64,000 nucleotides of DNA, taken from positions 124,001 to 188,000 of the forward strand of contig OY725503.1 of assembly GCA_963281255.1 (NCBI GenBank), read 5' to 3'. The stretch is from Aphrocallistes beatrix (taxonomy: Eukaryota; Porifera; Hexactinellida; Sceptrulophora; Aphrocallistidae). A program made the position numbers and the translations under genes. Of this stretch, positions 22,995 to 34,377 are shown piece after piece (the stretch's first letter is position 1; the number at the start of each line of letters is the position of its first letter). The notes under the pieces are model-generated. The model was not told the DNA's origin and ran no database searches. It saw nothing but the letters and a program-made list of their open reading frames with translations.

Positions 22995-25143
22995 ACATAA
23001 GCGGATTGTGTCTCATATAACTTGACATCCACATCATGAGTCTATTAGTTACGAGCCTTGTATCTTCCTATGTAGTCTGTTATGTGGTTCTGGCGATAAC
23101 AGAAAGATATTTGTAGATCAAATAGTTCATTCTCAGTTCAGAATAAACTGCAAAAATTGTCGGTGAATCGTAAAATTGCTATCCCACTTTATTTTTGCAC
23201 AGGAATTACACAAAGTTGCTTAGTAAATTTGGCATTCAATAGCTAAGCAACATGAATGTTGATAGTAAATTGAAATCCATCCACAACCAACAAAGAAGTA
23301 TGCTAATTGAAATTACAATAATTCGAATCGGATGCAGGAACCTTTGTCGCCAGGGCATTTCATCGCGGACATTTCGTCCTCTGAACATTAGTTACCAGAC
23401 AACTGGTAGCGGAACTTTTGCCCCTGGAATTATCATCACGATACGCCTTCGCACTTACTAATTTCTCAATCAAAAGCCCTCAACCATACTTTCATACATA
23501 CTCCACTCAAAAAGCCTCAACTTCCGTTCCATACAATTTGTACCGTTTATTTTAGTCACTAATGAGACAAAATTATATCCATTAACAATAATCAATTACA
23601 TACGTTAATAATAATAATAACTAAACGTTGAGCGATGAAAGTTCAGTTTCCTATTCGAATCACAATTATTTACAAACGCGCATCGCTTGCTTTCGCTGCG
23701 CGGCTTACGGACACTGTGTGCCCACAGAGTAGCCATGCAAGTGCCTGGGATATTCAAGAAACAGTCAATTTCTGTGGTCTGTGGGTTTTCCCATGGGAAT
23801 TCCCACAGATTCCCATTCCCACGGCAACCCTGCTGGGGATATTCAAGAAACAGTCAATTGCTGTTCTAATTCTCCACTAAAAATGTCATTTTTCTTCGGT
23901 TCATCATGAATTCAGAACTGGAGAAGAGAACTAAGTTCATGATGGATGGAATTTGCTCAATATTAAGCTAACTACGCTCATTGAAGAAACGTATCGAAAT
24001 TTGGATTTTGATCAAATTACTATTCAATTTACTAAGTTATATTAATAATATGATTAATAATTATTATTATTTCAACTAGGCTGTATTCGGTTAACCGACT
24101 AACCGCTGTCAATCTCGGTTAACGGTTAAGGAAATCTTAGATCGGTTAGCCGATCTGCTTTATCTTCTAAACATTCACACTAATTTCTTTGTTTTTCGAA
24201 GGAAATTCAAGAATATTACTTCTAAAAATTTGTAAATATAATAGAATTCTTATTGTCTAGCCACAAAGTATATTTCGACTGAAAATTATCAATTTTTCAA
24301 TATCAGGTTAAAGCTTAGTCCAAAATCCATATTTCAACCAATTAATACTGGTATCGGTTGACCGGTTAACCTCCCTGGAGGAAACAAAAATAACCGAACC
24401 ATAAAATCGGTTAACCAACCCCAGCCCTGGTTTCAAAATAATTAAGTTTAATGAAATTAACATTGGAATTTCAATCAAGACTGAAAATAGTTTTAAAAAC
24501 TTGTAATCTTGTTTCAAGAGATAGTTCTAGTTAAATGGTATTTTGATCGTAATCACATTTTCAATAACAACTATTCGGAACTATGAGGAAATCCTTCATG
24601 TGAGTCCAAACTAATGAATAAAGTTCAAGGCAGTAATCACATTCTTATTGATCAACTCGGATTCCTAGATATTTCCTTGATTTAAAGCAGAATTCATGTA
24701 TTCTGAGTCAATTCAGGTGTCCACTGATGGCTTTTTATGCGAATGAATATTATTATAATGCAAATTCGCCATTTAAAGTAGCTCAAAATAGAATCAGGGC
24801 GCCAAAACAGCCACACAAGACAAAGCGTCAAGGCGCCACTTTCAGGAAATCCAGCTAGCCAACTTTCAAATCCTGAATTCGTCTGCACAAAATTCCTATG
24901 AGCTACTGTAGTAAAATGGATAGAAATGGTATAGCATGTCGCTGTTGTGTAGTGATGTAGTACTACACCCAACCTCTGACCATTAAAGGTAGGGTCTCAC
25001 AGGGAAAGAGTGGACACAATATTGAGTGCATAAATGGTGTCCACTCTCCAAAGCTGTGATCAGTATTGATCACTAAACATCTAGATGCGCTGTCTGCAAC
25101 ATAGGAATGTATATACCCTAGCAACGTAGGAATGTAAACTAAC
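22995..25143. other. Repeat-bearing intergenic DNA
   Basis: It contains a GCGCAGCGAAAGCAAGCG scrap (about 23675-23705, shared with 39750-39783 in inverted orientation), a CAGGGTTGCC-type MITE end near 23785-23832, and a fold-back element at 24088-24430. I looked for the missing second nucleotide-binding domain of the ABC transporter here and found none. Confidence 0.5.
24088..24430. mobile_element. Fold-back element rich in GGTTAACCGA
   Basis: The left part reads GTATTCGGTTAACCGACTAA and the right part AAAATCGGTTAACCAACCCC. Several GGTTAACCG motifs lie between. It is non-coding. Confidence 0.5.
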
Positions 25144-28100
25144 CTAGAATGGCAAATATGCGCTTGGCCGCTTGGACGGCTTTTGTGTAGTTTGGAGCGA
25201 AAGTGTTGGCGTCAGAGATGGACATGGTAACGAAGTAGAGGGATAGGAATGCACCGAACAGCTGCAAGGTGTCAATCCTGGAGGGGTGGCAGGGACACAG
25301 GGTCAGGAGGTACATACCCCATCCGAACGCCAGCGCATACAGCCAATAGTCCAGCGTCTCTCCCATGGCGCTAGCCAGACCAATCAGGTGAGGACGCAGC
25401 TCTATAGCAACGGAAGTGGCAGCTAAGGAATGCGAGTACTTCTTCAGGAGGATCGGTTCGAGGTTGTTCGAGTGCGGTCTTATTGGACAATTCCAGAGCG
25501 CCAGTATCCTGAAATAGATCCTGGAATAGCACCCGTCCTCTGATGATCTACAAGATTCACTGAATACCATCCACCCTCTAGTGTATCCATGGTGATAATG
25601 GAATGTGAAATGTTTGAAATACAAGTGTAAATGCTATACGTGTTTACTATGGATAAAAACCATTCAAGTTTCCATATTTTTTCAATTGGAACTAAATACG
25701 CATAACAGGAACTAACCTACCTGGAAGAAGAGGATGAATGGGAGGACCAATAGGATGAGGAGGGACATGGCCCAAGAGAAGAGGAAGCCTAGGACAATCC
25801 CTGCCACCAAAGTGGTGCAGCTCTGAGTCAGTGTCGAGATACGCGCGCCAGTAGCGCCTTCCACCAGGGTGGCGTCATGAGACAATCTCACCAAGAGACG
25901 ACCTACTGACCTACAACAATGTCAAACCTGTTTGTTTGTTTGTTGTATGTTAACTGTATATTTGTCTGTTTGTTTATTTGTTCATTTGTTTGTTTATACG
26001 TTTGTTCGTTTGTTATTTGTTTATTTATTTGTTTGTTTGTTTATTTGTTATTCACCTTTATGGGATTGTCGAACCATTCCACATCTTGTCTTAACATGGC
26101 ACAGAATGCCAATCCTCTGATCCGATTGGTCAGACGCTCACTGCTGATGCTGAATGAAAGCACAGATACAAAACTAGCGGCGCCCGTGAGCAGCCCTAGC
26201 AACGCAAACATTCCAATCAGGAACCCAACTCTGTCGAATGGATCTTCTCCCTCAATTCCTGACAGCTGTGATCCATTCAGCGAGAATGAGACTATATATA
26301 GATAGATTGAAAAATGTTACCAAATCAAACTTGAGAGTTTCATGTTATGATATCAGCTGAACATATTTATATTTGATTGGTTGAAAATTAAGTCGATAAA
26401 AGTGGCACATATTAATAAGTTTCACACCTCTCGAGCTAGAAGGACACAACTCAACTGAACTGTGTGGGTAGCTGCAATTATTCCCAGACGAAATGGTAGC
26501 AGCTCCGAATGAACCAATCAGGTTTGAAAGTATAAGTGTGAAGAAAATAGGCATGGCCAGACCCATTAGAATGCCACCTGCCACTCCCAGCAAAACAGCC
26601 ACCACTCCGGACCGTTCAACTTCAGAATACGAAGGAATGATACATGAGCATTCCTAAAGGAAATTAAAATATTCATAAAATGAACCAATCAAATGGTTCA
26701 AACAGTATCGTATGCCACAAAGTGGCACCATGGATGTGAATTTGTTAAGTGTTTGGATTTTTTAGTATTGTCATTGTTGTTTATATGAATATTGAGTTAT
26801 TGTTTACTTACTCATCACTTGTTTTCTCCACAGAACTAGGAGCAGGTGAGTTTCTCTTCTTGTCAGGAGTAACAGCTGATTGGTTGCTAGCCTGGGTAGC
26901 AAGGAATGTGGGTGGTTTCTGAGGTGATGAAGTAGGAGTGTCAGTGACATAACATTGTGATTGGACGAGAGAATAGTACAGACCTTGTCTTGACAACAGA
27001 TCGGAATGTGTACCTAATTCTGCCACTCTGCCATCTTGCAGCGACACAATTATATCTGCGTTCTGTATCGTGGTCAGCCTGTGTGCGATAACTAAAGTGG
27101 TTCGTCCATGTTGTATCTAAATATAGAAGTGTGAAGTGGTACATAAAGATTCAAACAAAGAGATAAACACTCGTTACAACTGATTTGGGACCAGGGATGC
27201 GTTAGAAGATGGTTGAACTAATACATGAGCTGCCTTAAATCATTAACAAAGCACAATAGAGCTTAGGAATGTATTACCAGCATATATAAATATGGTGTCA
27301 AAATACCCATATCCGTTGTTAAAATTAGATTTGTCACCATATGGTTGCGCAATAGAGTATATTTGTGACAAATTTGGTGATTTTCAGAGGTATAGTGATA
27401 TTGTGTCGGTTTAGTGGAATTGCGTCGGTATAGTGGAATTGTGTCGCTATAAATGTGTCGTGGTGTCGAGCTACCTCGTCTAGAGCTAGCTGCACTTCAG
27501 CCTCGCTCTGATTATCAAGTGCAGAAGTGGCCTCGTCTAAAAATAGAATCTTCGGATTCCTCACAATTGCGCGCGCAATAGCCACTCTCTGCTTCTGCCC
27601 GCCACTCAGTTGCGCACCTCTGTCTCCCAAAATAGTATCATAGCCTTCAGGGAGGTCCTTAATAAACGCGTGCGCGTGAGAAAGCTTGGCAGCTGATTGG
27701 ACATCTTCCAAAGTGCATTCCGGTTTTCCAAACCGAATATTCTCCGCGATGCTGCAGCCGAACAGAACCGGCTCCTGGCTAACGATGCCTATAAATAGCC
27801 GGTCTATTTATAGAACTATTTCACTTAGGAATTCTGTTGCTAGGAGACCTAAGGAATGTAGATTTTTATCTCTTCCAGGAGTGATTGATAAATGTAATAA
27901 AAATAGCTTAAGTCCCAATCTCAGAACTAAATTGATCCTCCAATCAGAACTATTTGTTATCCATTGTAACCAGTCATAGTAAGAAAAGCATTCCAACCTA
28001 CCGATCTGGTCTCTAACCCACTCAATCGGATACTCAGCCAGCTGTTTCCCGTCCAATAGAATGTCTCTCTTTATTGGCGCGTAGAATCCCATCAATAGCT

Positions 28101-28292
28101 GGATGAGGGTGCTCTTCCCACAGCCACTACTGCCCACCAGAGCCACTCTGCTGCCAGCCGGAATGTCGAGATCCAGGCCGGAGAGAACCGGTTTTTCGGG
28201 CCTGGAGGGATATGAGAAGTGGACGCACTTCAGTTCAATGTGTCCTTGAGATGGTTTAAGTGACGTGTTTGTAATTGTCGGAGTGGCATGGT
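25144..28292 (-). pseudogene. ABCB (P-glycoprotein-like) transporter, NBD1 and TMD2 part, decayed
   Basis: Exons on the minus strand: 28002-28292, 27475-27788, 26812-27116, 26428-26653, 26056-26291, 25722-25914 and about 25144-25520. The first three join in phase to give a complete nucleotide-binding domain: Walker [11 protein letters not shown]-loop SQEP, signature LSGGQ, Walker [13 protein letters not shown] and H-loop IAHR. They are followed by a Ser/Pro linker. TMD2 then follows (RILKLNGPEW, GVAGGILMGLAMPIF, LAFCAMLRQDVEWFDN), but with frame breaks near 26603 and 25470 and a one-base phase mismatch at the 25914 acceptor. The second NBD is missing: the gene stops after KRIFAIL. Full ABCB proteins pump lipids or drugs across membranes; this copy should not. 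Sequencing indels could explain the frame breaks but not the missing NBD. Confidence 0.75.
25925..26050. repeat. GTTT-rich microsatellite in an ABCB intron
   Basis: Imperfect GTTT/ATTT tetranucleotides fill the 141-bp intron between the exons ending at 26056 and starting at 25914. Confidence 0.8.
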
Positions 28293-28707
28293 CTAAAGGA
28301 AGGTGTCAAAACTTTAAAGTAAGGCGCTATAACATACTTGACACCTATAAACAGTATGAATTTATTTATATTTATAGAATAGAGAGTTTGTTGGTTTACG
28401 CACTCAATATGATTCAACGAGAAATGAATTCCATAAGATGATACTATAATTAGAAACTATTTGTAATGAGATCCATGTACCCTGCTAGTTTGGCGCCTAG
28501 AGAGTTCAGGAAAAGAATAAAAGTGTCAGACAAATTACTATGCCAATACTGGTGTGTCAGACGACATAATTAAAGTGGCAGATAATCAAATCCACTTCAA
28601 ACATCTCTCATCCTCTGAAGCATAGAACGCAATTGATAATATTACAACTCACTCGACTGCCATCCTATACTATAAATAGAACTTACAAATCCTTGCAACT
28701 CTGAAGC

Positions 28708-28716
28708 TATAAATAG
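28708..28716 (+). promoter_or_regulatory. TATA box of CRIB gene 1
   Basis: TATAAATAG lies 40 bases before the ATG at 28749. A second TATAAATAG lies about 38 bases further upstream. The same word serves at 36521. Confidence 0.55.
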
Positions 28717-28748
28717 GAGCGATTGGAACTGAGACGAAGTGGAGAAAA

Positions 28749-29024
28749 ATGGACTTTAAAACTATTTTTTTGTGGCCAGAGAAGAAATGGAAGAACAAAA
28801 ACATGAAAAAATCAAAAACTTTCACAACTTTCGATTATTTGAAGACAGAATTCGAGGAAGATTTCGAAAAGGAGAGTTCAGAAAATCTAAATAAAAAACG
28901 GAAAACTTTCAAAAGTAAGAAGCTGAGTCGAGGTCAGATTTCAGGCCCACAGGACTTTGTCCACGTCATCCATTGGCCGTCTACAGGTCAAGAGAAAAAC
29001 AGCTGGTCAGTGACGAATGTGTGA
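28749..29024 (+). CDS. Small CRIB-motif protein 1 (CDC42SE-like)
   Basis: Intronless, 91 aa. A Lys-rich N-terminal half is followed by an acidic patch (FEEDFEKESSE) and then ISGPQDFVHVIHWP at about 68-81. This fits the CRIB pattern I-S-x-P-x2-F-x-H-x2-H that binds GTP-loaded Cdc42/Rac; the closing V-G of most CRIBs is W-P here. Size and layout (basic region then one CRIB, nothing else) recall the vertebrate CDC42 small effector proteins, which are lipid-anchored scaffolds. I infer a membrane or GTPase-binding adaptor. A TATA box 40 bases upstream and AATAAA at about 29053 bound a very short transcript. A second gene of the same plan is at 36573. There is no proof of expression. Confidence 0.6.
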   Translation: MDFKTIFLWPEKKWKNKNMKKSKTFTTFDYLKTEFEEDFEKESSENLNKKRKTFKSKKLSRGQISGPQDFVHVIHWPSTGQEKNSWSVTNV

Positions 29025-29059
29025 ACGCTGTTATTTGTGGAATTTGTTTTTAAATAAAA

Positions 29060-29355
29060 TTAAATTTGTTTACATAATTTATATATTCAATCAAGGGATT
29101 AGGAAGGAATGCCAAATGGGCTCTTAATCTCTGCCATTAGTCTAAAAATAGAATCAAGGAACTTAAGATGAGAAATATTCATATCAGAGTTTTCTAAAAT
29201 AATCCGCACAGTCGAATAGCCAATCATATTATCTGTTGATATCTCGTTTCTAGCAGAAACAGTAATTAATGAGTGTGAAAATATGATTAATTTATCTGTG
29301 GTATTACACAGCGATAATATCTGTATTTTGCAAACATGAATGATAAAATATGAAT
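29060..29355. other. Intergenic DNA, nothing recognised
   Basis: It holds the 3' flank of CRIB gene 1. An antisense open frame (29099-29404) has no domain and runs into a MITE. Confidence 0.5.
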
Positions 29356-29674
29356 ACCGTATTTCCCTGAATAAGCGCCGGGGCTCGAATAAGCGCCGGG
29401 GCATTTTAGTTCTCTGAACATCATATCAAACTAGTATTCTCAGTAGTGGCATAGATACAAGTGCTTTTTGAAACATTACATTATCCTTTTTTAATAGAAC
29501 TAACATTCTCAGTTGTGGCAAAAATAAAAGTGCCAGTCAATGTAGTAAACACAAAAAAGAGCGCCGGGTCAAAATAGCGAATGAAAAAAATAAGCGCCGG
29601 TTTGAATAAGCGCCGGGTCTAAAGGGTGCACGAAATAAATAAGCGCCCGGGCGCTTATTCGAAGCAATATTCGT
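29355..29674. mobile_element. Fold-back element with AATAAGCGCCGGG ends, copy 1
   Basis: The left end reads TACCGTATTTCCCTGAATAA then GCGCCGGGGC, and the right end GCGCCCGGGCGCTTATTCGA. The interior repeats AATAAGCGCCGGG. A second copy is at 63292-63474. Confidence 0.7.
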
Positions 29675-29783
29675 CATCCCAGGTACAAATCTAACTCATA
29701 TTAGAAATGTCTGTTCTGAATTTGGTACAAATCTATCCAGTAGATTCAACGTAGATGTTATAATGGCACTTCCAATACAGATA

Positions 29784-29936
29784 CAGTGGACTCCGCTTAA
29801 TAGGGTCACATCGGTCAGAGGACATTTTGCCCCGATTAAGGGAGAACCTAGTAACCGAAAATATTTTATATTAGCTTCTATGAGTGAGGGCTATTCCATT
29901 CCTTCCAAAAGTGACCCGATTAAGCGGAGTCGACTG
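29784..29936. mobile_element. Tigger/pogo-like MITE, copy 6
   Basis: The ends are CAGTGGACTCCGCTTAATAG and AAGCGGAGTCGACTG, flanked by TA. Confidence 0.75.
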
Positions 29937-29939
29937 TAG

Positions 29940-30663
29940 TATATTTACTGAAAACAGAAATTTGGAAATCTACCAACACCATATCAGCTACATATCCATG
30001 GTATCAACTGTACATTAAATAGAATGCATGCCATTGGATTGGTCAATATTGTCTAATAATATCATCAGAATGTGACACATCATTTGACTCCATTATAGGA
30101 AACGCTGAGAATTCCATTCAATTATCTGAAGGAAGTTATGATACCTAATTGTGATGTGAAATTCCTAAAATACTTAATTTGAAAAAAATGCATATTGTAA
30201 GGATTTTTCAAAAGTTGTCCTATGGCACAATTAGTGGCACAAGTGGTCTGACGCTGCAAGACACGCCTCTCAACTCTAAAATTACTCTTAATTGCAACAC
30301 AAAATTATTTCTTAAGAGTTGAATTACATAATAATGAATGCAATATTCAGCATGTGACTATGTTGATAGAATTTATTAAGAGGAATTATACATCACATGG
30401 ATTCTCTGGCAAAACAATTTTTTTGCTTAAGATCTTTCTAAATGGGTCCATAAGATTTAGAATTTAATGGCACAAATTGACTCTGAAAGCGGGGTACGAG
30501 GTTTGTATATTATTACATTCCAATTCACCAAGTTGCTACCTAGATACACTTAATTGATAATGGAATACTGTATGAATTCAAGTCAAGAATCGAGTCAGAA
30601 TGAATTGTAGACACACGACAGAGAAATGCCACTTTGTGACACTTTCCTGCCATTTGTGATCAC
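29940..30663. other. Intergenic DNA, nothing recognised
   Basis: AT-rich sequence with frequent stops in all frames and no repeat that I could match elsewhere. Confidence 0.5.
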
Positions 30664-30673
30664 AAAGAGTCGT

Positions 30674-31042
30674 AGGGCATTAGTCGATCCTCAAAAAAAG
30701 GATCCAGATCCAGATCCTAACTTATAAAAGGATCTTCGATCCGATCACGATCCCCAAAAGATCCTTTCAATAATAGTCAGAGGACTATCATGTTAGTACA
30801 GCTCCTGGAAGATGCCTTATGGAATGGACGGCGTGCAATTCCGTCCGTCTGCAGCAGCCTGGGGCGTACTTAGTCTTAAGTTAGTATTCAAACCATAAAA
30901 CACATTAAAACATATTTAATCAACAAAAATTTCAACACTTTCACCTCAAACTTGGGGATTAAAAAGAAAAAGGATCGGATCGAATTCAGTAAAAGTTTCG
31001 ATCCGGATCTTTCCATCATGGATCTAAAGATCCTAATGCCTT
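30674..31042. mobile_element. GGATC-rich MITE with 10-bp target duplication
   Basis: It starts AGGGCATTAG and ends CTAATGCCTT, with many GGATC/GATCC motifs inside. Both flanks carry AAAGAGTCGT (30664-30673 and 31043-31052), a perfect 10-base direct repeat. A 9-10-base duplication is more like Mutator-type elements than hAT (8) or pogo (TA). Confidence 0.7.
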
Positions 31043-31052
31043 AAAGAGTCGT

Positions 31053-32570
31053 GTAGTAAACAACGTTGCATTGCTTTAAATTATCATGTATCTCTCATGC
31101 ATATTTCAACTTAACTTTCGTTGCTTGGAGATGCGACATTGTGTTAGCTATTTACGTCAATTAATTATAACTAACATCTGCATATATAGAAGTAGATATT
31201 TATAGAAAATGGCACAACATTCCATTCTGTTTATTGGCCCAGACAGAATCATACTCGTATAATCAGTAGCCAATCAGATAACAGGCTATCACCCATACGT
31301 TAGCTACTTTAGAGTCGCGATAGGGCAATTGGAATGTAATTTTATGCATGCATTTTGATATCAACAAGCTGGCAGTTGTATATGCTAAACCCCTGGAATA
31401 TGATTGGTCAGTATAATTCGTACCTGAGTGGAGTGATAGGAAAGCTGCGATTAGAAGTTTTGGGTACAAATTTATTGAATTCGTTCTAATAGAAGTTTCA
31501 GGAACAATCAGACGAACGTATGGAAGTCACCCATAGACATCTCCCATAAATATAATGAGAACTAAATGGAACCCATAAGAAAGGAGTGAAATAAGGATGC
31601 TAATATCTAAAAATACTCTTAACAGTTTTGTAAACTCAGATTCTATAGAATAAATGTTTCCATAAATCGGCGAGAAATTTAAAAGAAGAACTTCCATGTT
31701 TAGAATTTGAATGAACATTATCCATAGTTCAAACCTATATATACAAGTTACGGGAAATTTCTCTATAAAAATGTGGTTTATATTCGTACTTGAGCACAAT
31801 CGGAGATATTAGAATAAGAATGGCGCCTAATAGGTAGATCTAGGAAATACATAATATCTTAAAACTCTCAGAAATGTAATCACAACAAACAAACAAATAT
31901 CATACAATTACTTCACAACAAATAATCCCACATATTCCAGAAATAGTATATTTGTAATATCCATAAAGTTTGGTTAGAGATGAATTGCCTAAGTCTTCAG
32001 TCTCGTGGAGTTCCTTACGTATACAAAAATGAATTTTGCTATCTTGGCACTTTCACATTACTTCATATCTGTATTTCGTCCGCTAAATTAACCTATCAAA
32101 ATCAAGATTCCAATGTGCAAATTGCATCACCAAGCAGCACCTGTGGGTTAAATCAGTAACTTGCATGCCTATATGACGGTATTGTTGTTATGGTCATGTT
32201 TCGGGCACCTGAGCCATCATGGATGTGTGAAAATATAAGAAATAATATCAACTTTAAGATTGTCAAAGAAGAGATTCGATTGGTCAATTGTAGTAATATG
32301 AGACAACCAATTAATAAAGAGCCATACTGATTGAAATCTGATCCAAAAGAAACAGAATTTAGTTGTTTCTGAGTAAAATCATTCTTATTTACAACAACAA
32401 TAAATGTAAACATCTTGCAATTCCGTAAACAAGTGGATATATAGATTTTTATAAGCTTGCAGCTAGGTGTGAAATTTTAATGGAACAGAGCGACTAAAAT
32501 CTTAAAAATAAATTGTTTTCAAAAGTTGGGTATCACTTAAGGTGCAAGTCACATTGAGACACAAACGTTC
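31053..32570. other. Intergenic DNA upstream of TBC1D13
   Basis: No gene is supported. A stretch at about 31470-31560 resembles the end of the dispersed repeat at 35850-36095 (TAGAAGTTTCAGGAACAATC). Open frames 31527-31799 and 32153-32413 (-) carry no recognisable domain. Confidence 0.45.
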
Positions 32571-32576
32571 ATAATA

Positions 32577-32763
32577 CAGTCGACTCCGCTTAATAGGGTC
32601 ACATCGGTCAGAGGACATTTTGCCCCGATTAAGCGGAGAACCCTAGTAACTGAAAATATTTGTATTAGCTTCTATGTGTGAGAGCTATTCCGGTCCTGCC
32701 AAAAGTGGCCCGATTAAGCAGTTGACCCGATTAAACAGTGGCATTATTAAGCGGAGTCGATTG
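32577..32763. mobile_element. Tigger/pogo-like MITE, copy 7, abutting the TBC1D13 start
   Basis: The ends are CAGTCGACTCCGCTTAATAG and AAGCGGAGTCGATTG, flanked by TA. Only 34 bases separate it from the first possible start codon of TBC1D13. Confidence 0.8.
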
Positions 32764-32797
32764 TATTTCATTACTTCAACCATAACCAAACACAAAT

Positions 32798-34377
32798 ATG
32801 TATTTTAGAATGAGCAAGAGAGAAAAAAGAAACTCAACTTTCAACAAACATTTGAAATCAGCAGTGGAGACAGTACTGATGGAGCCAGATGTCGATTTAC
32901 AGCTTTTAAAAAATATTTGTTTCACATCTGGTATAGAGGGACAGAGTCTTAGAAGTGTCGTGTGGAAAATCCTACTTGGATATCTGCCCCCAAAGAAAGA
33001 TGAATGGGAGAAAAAGGTGTGAAATATGGTGCTTTGAATCGGTAGAGATTTGATTGGTTGAAATCTTTGAAAACTCATGAAATTTTGTATTTTTAAAATA
33101 CCGTAAACTGGGGCGACTTTGGCCCTAAGAGGTTGCTTTGTCCCACAATTGCAATTTTAATAAAATAAAATATAAATATTGCGGTTTAAATACCTTTGAA
33201 AATATTGAGAGTTTCATTCAACATACTATCAATGTGATTACATTGATTCATAAGTTTGAGTATATTTTATTAAAATTGCTATTGTGGGACAAAGCAACCT
33301 CTTAGGGCCAAAGTCGCCCCAGTTTACGGGAGCTATTTGTTACAATAATATTTTAAGTATAGTGTTTATTTATAGTTGGAGCATTCGCGAAAGATGTATT
33401 CCCAGCTAGTTCACGAGCTAATTATAAACCCAGGCGACACCATGCCACCTGGAGACCACCCACTAAGCCAGGACACTTCCTCCACGTGGAAATCCTTTTT
33501 CGAAGAGAATAAAGTTCTCCATCAGATTAACTCTGACACGAGGAGACTCTATCCAGACATTTCCTTCTTCCAACTCAAGACAGATCATCCTTGTGTCGTA
33601 GAGGGAATCGGGAAGTTGAGAGACCGAGTTGAGAATGAAATGCTAGAGACTTCGGAAGTAAAAGTGTCGCGAAGTGGCATTCAAAACGTGTTAAAACCTA
33701 AAACCACCGAACTCTTTAAGTCGATCTCCATCGGTGAGGTAGGGAACGAGGCCCATTGGGAAGTTGTTGAGCGAATTTTGTTTATTTACGCAAAGATAAA
33801 CAAAGGCATCAGCTACGTCCAAGGAATGAACGAGATAATCGGACCAATCTATTACGTTTTCGGAAACGACACAGAGCCAGAGTGGCGCAAACATGCGGAA
33901 GCCGACACTTTTTTCTGTTTCACAAACTTAATGTCTGAAATCGGCGACAACTTTTGCAAATCGATGGACAACACGGAGTATGGCATCCAAGCCATGATGA
34001 CTAAACTCATGTCGACTCTCAAGAGGGGGGACCCAGAGCTACACGAACAGCTGATCGGAAAGGACATAGACCCACACTACTTCAGTTTCAGGTGGATCAC
34101 ACTTCTGCTGTCTCAGGAATTCTTCCTCCCAGATCTGATAGAGCTGTGGGACTATCTATTCTCGGACTCAGAGAGGTTCCAGTTCCTATACTACATGTGC
34201 TGTGGAATGCTTGTGTTGCAAAGGAAGGCCATTTTGGAGGCAGATTTTGCGACAACCATCAAGATCCTACAGAATTACCCCGACACTCCTGTGCCACGTA
34301 TCGTCCATGTGGCAGTGGAATTCCGGGATTGTCTCAAGAAGCAAAGGAAAAAGTCAGTTCAAGAGGAGCCGAAGTAA
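32798..34377 (+). CDS. TBC1D13: TBC1D13-like Rab GTPase-activating protein
   Basis: Two exons, 32798-33016 and 33376-34377, join in phase 0 for 406 aa (about 400 in vertebrates). A second start at 32810 would give 402 aa and lies just behind a TTTTAG, so a 5' leader splice is possible. The TBC domain shows I124-x2-D127-x2-R130, the arginine finger, and Y220-V-Q222-G, the glutamine finger. Together these speed GTP hydrolysis by Rab proteins (Rab35 in vertebrates). The stretches PDISFFQ, EAHWEVVERILFIYAK, HAEADTFFCFTNLM and FRWITLLLSQEF are near-identical to the family. The intron holds a whole fold-back MITE (33099-33331), and another MITE ends 34 bases upstream of the start. No frame breaks were found. 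Confidence 0.93.
33099..33331. mobile_element. TACCGTAAACTGGGG fold-back MITE, copy 2, inside the TBC1D13 intron
   Basis: It occupies about two thirds of the 359-bp intron. Arms match copies at 15815 and 38546. The transcript should form a long hairpin here. Confidence 0.85.

Noticed and set aside
32577..32763. Promoter element of TBC1D13 as a called feature
   Set aside because: Proximity is clear, but no TATA or initiator could be identified in the MITE, so I report it only as a finding.
33016..33026. GTGTGAAA as a universal splice donor
   Set aside because: It is used at 33017 and 26427, but most verified donors (CEP112, MEK, astacin) are ordinary GTAAG/GTGAG types, and the word also occurs near acceptors and outside genes.
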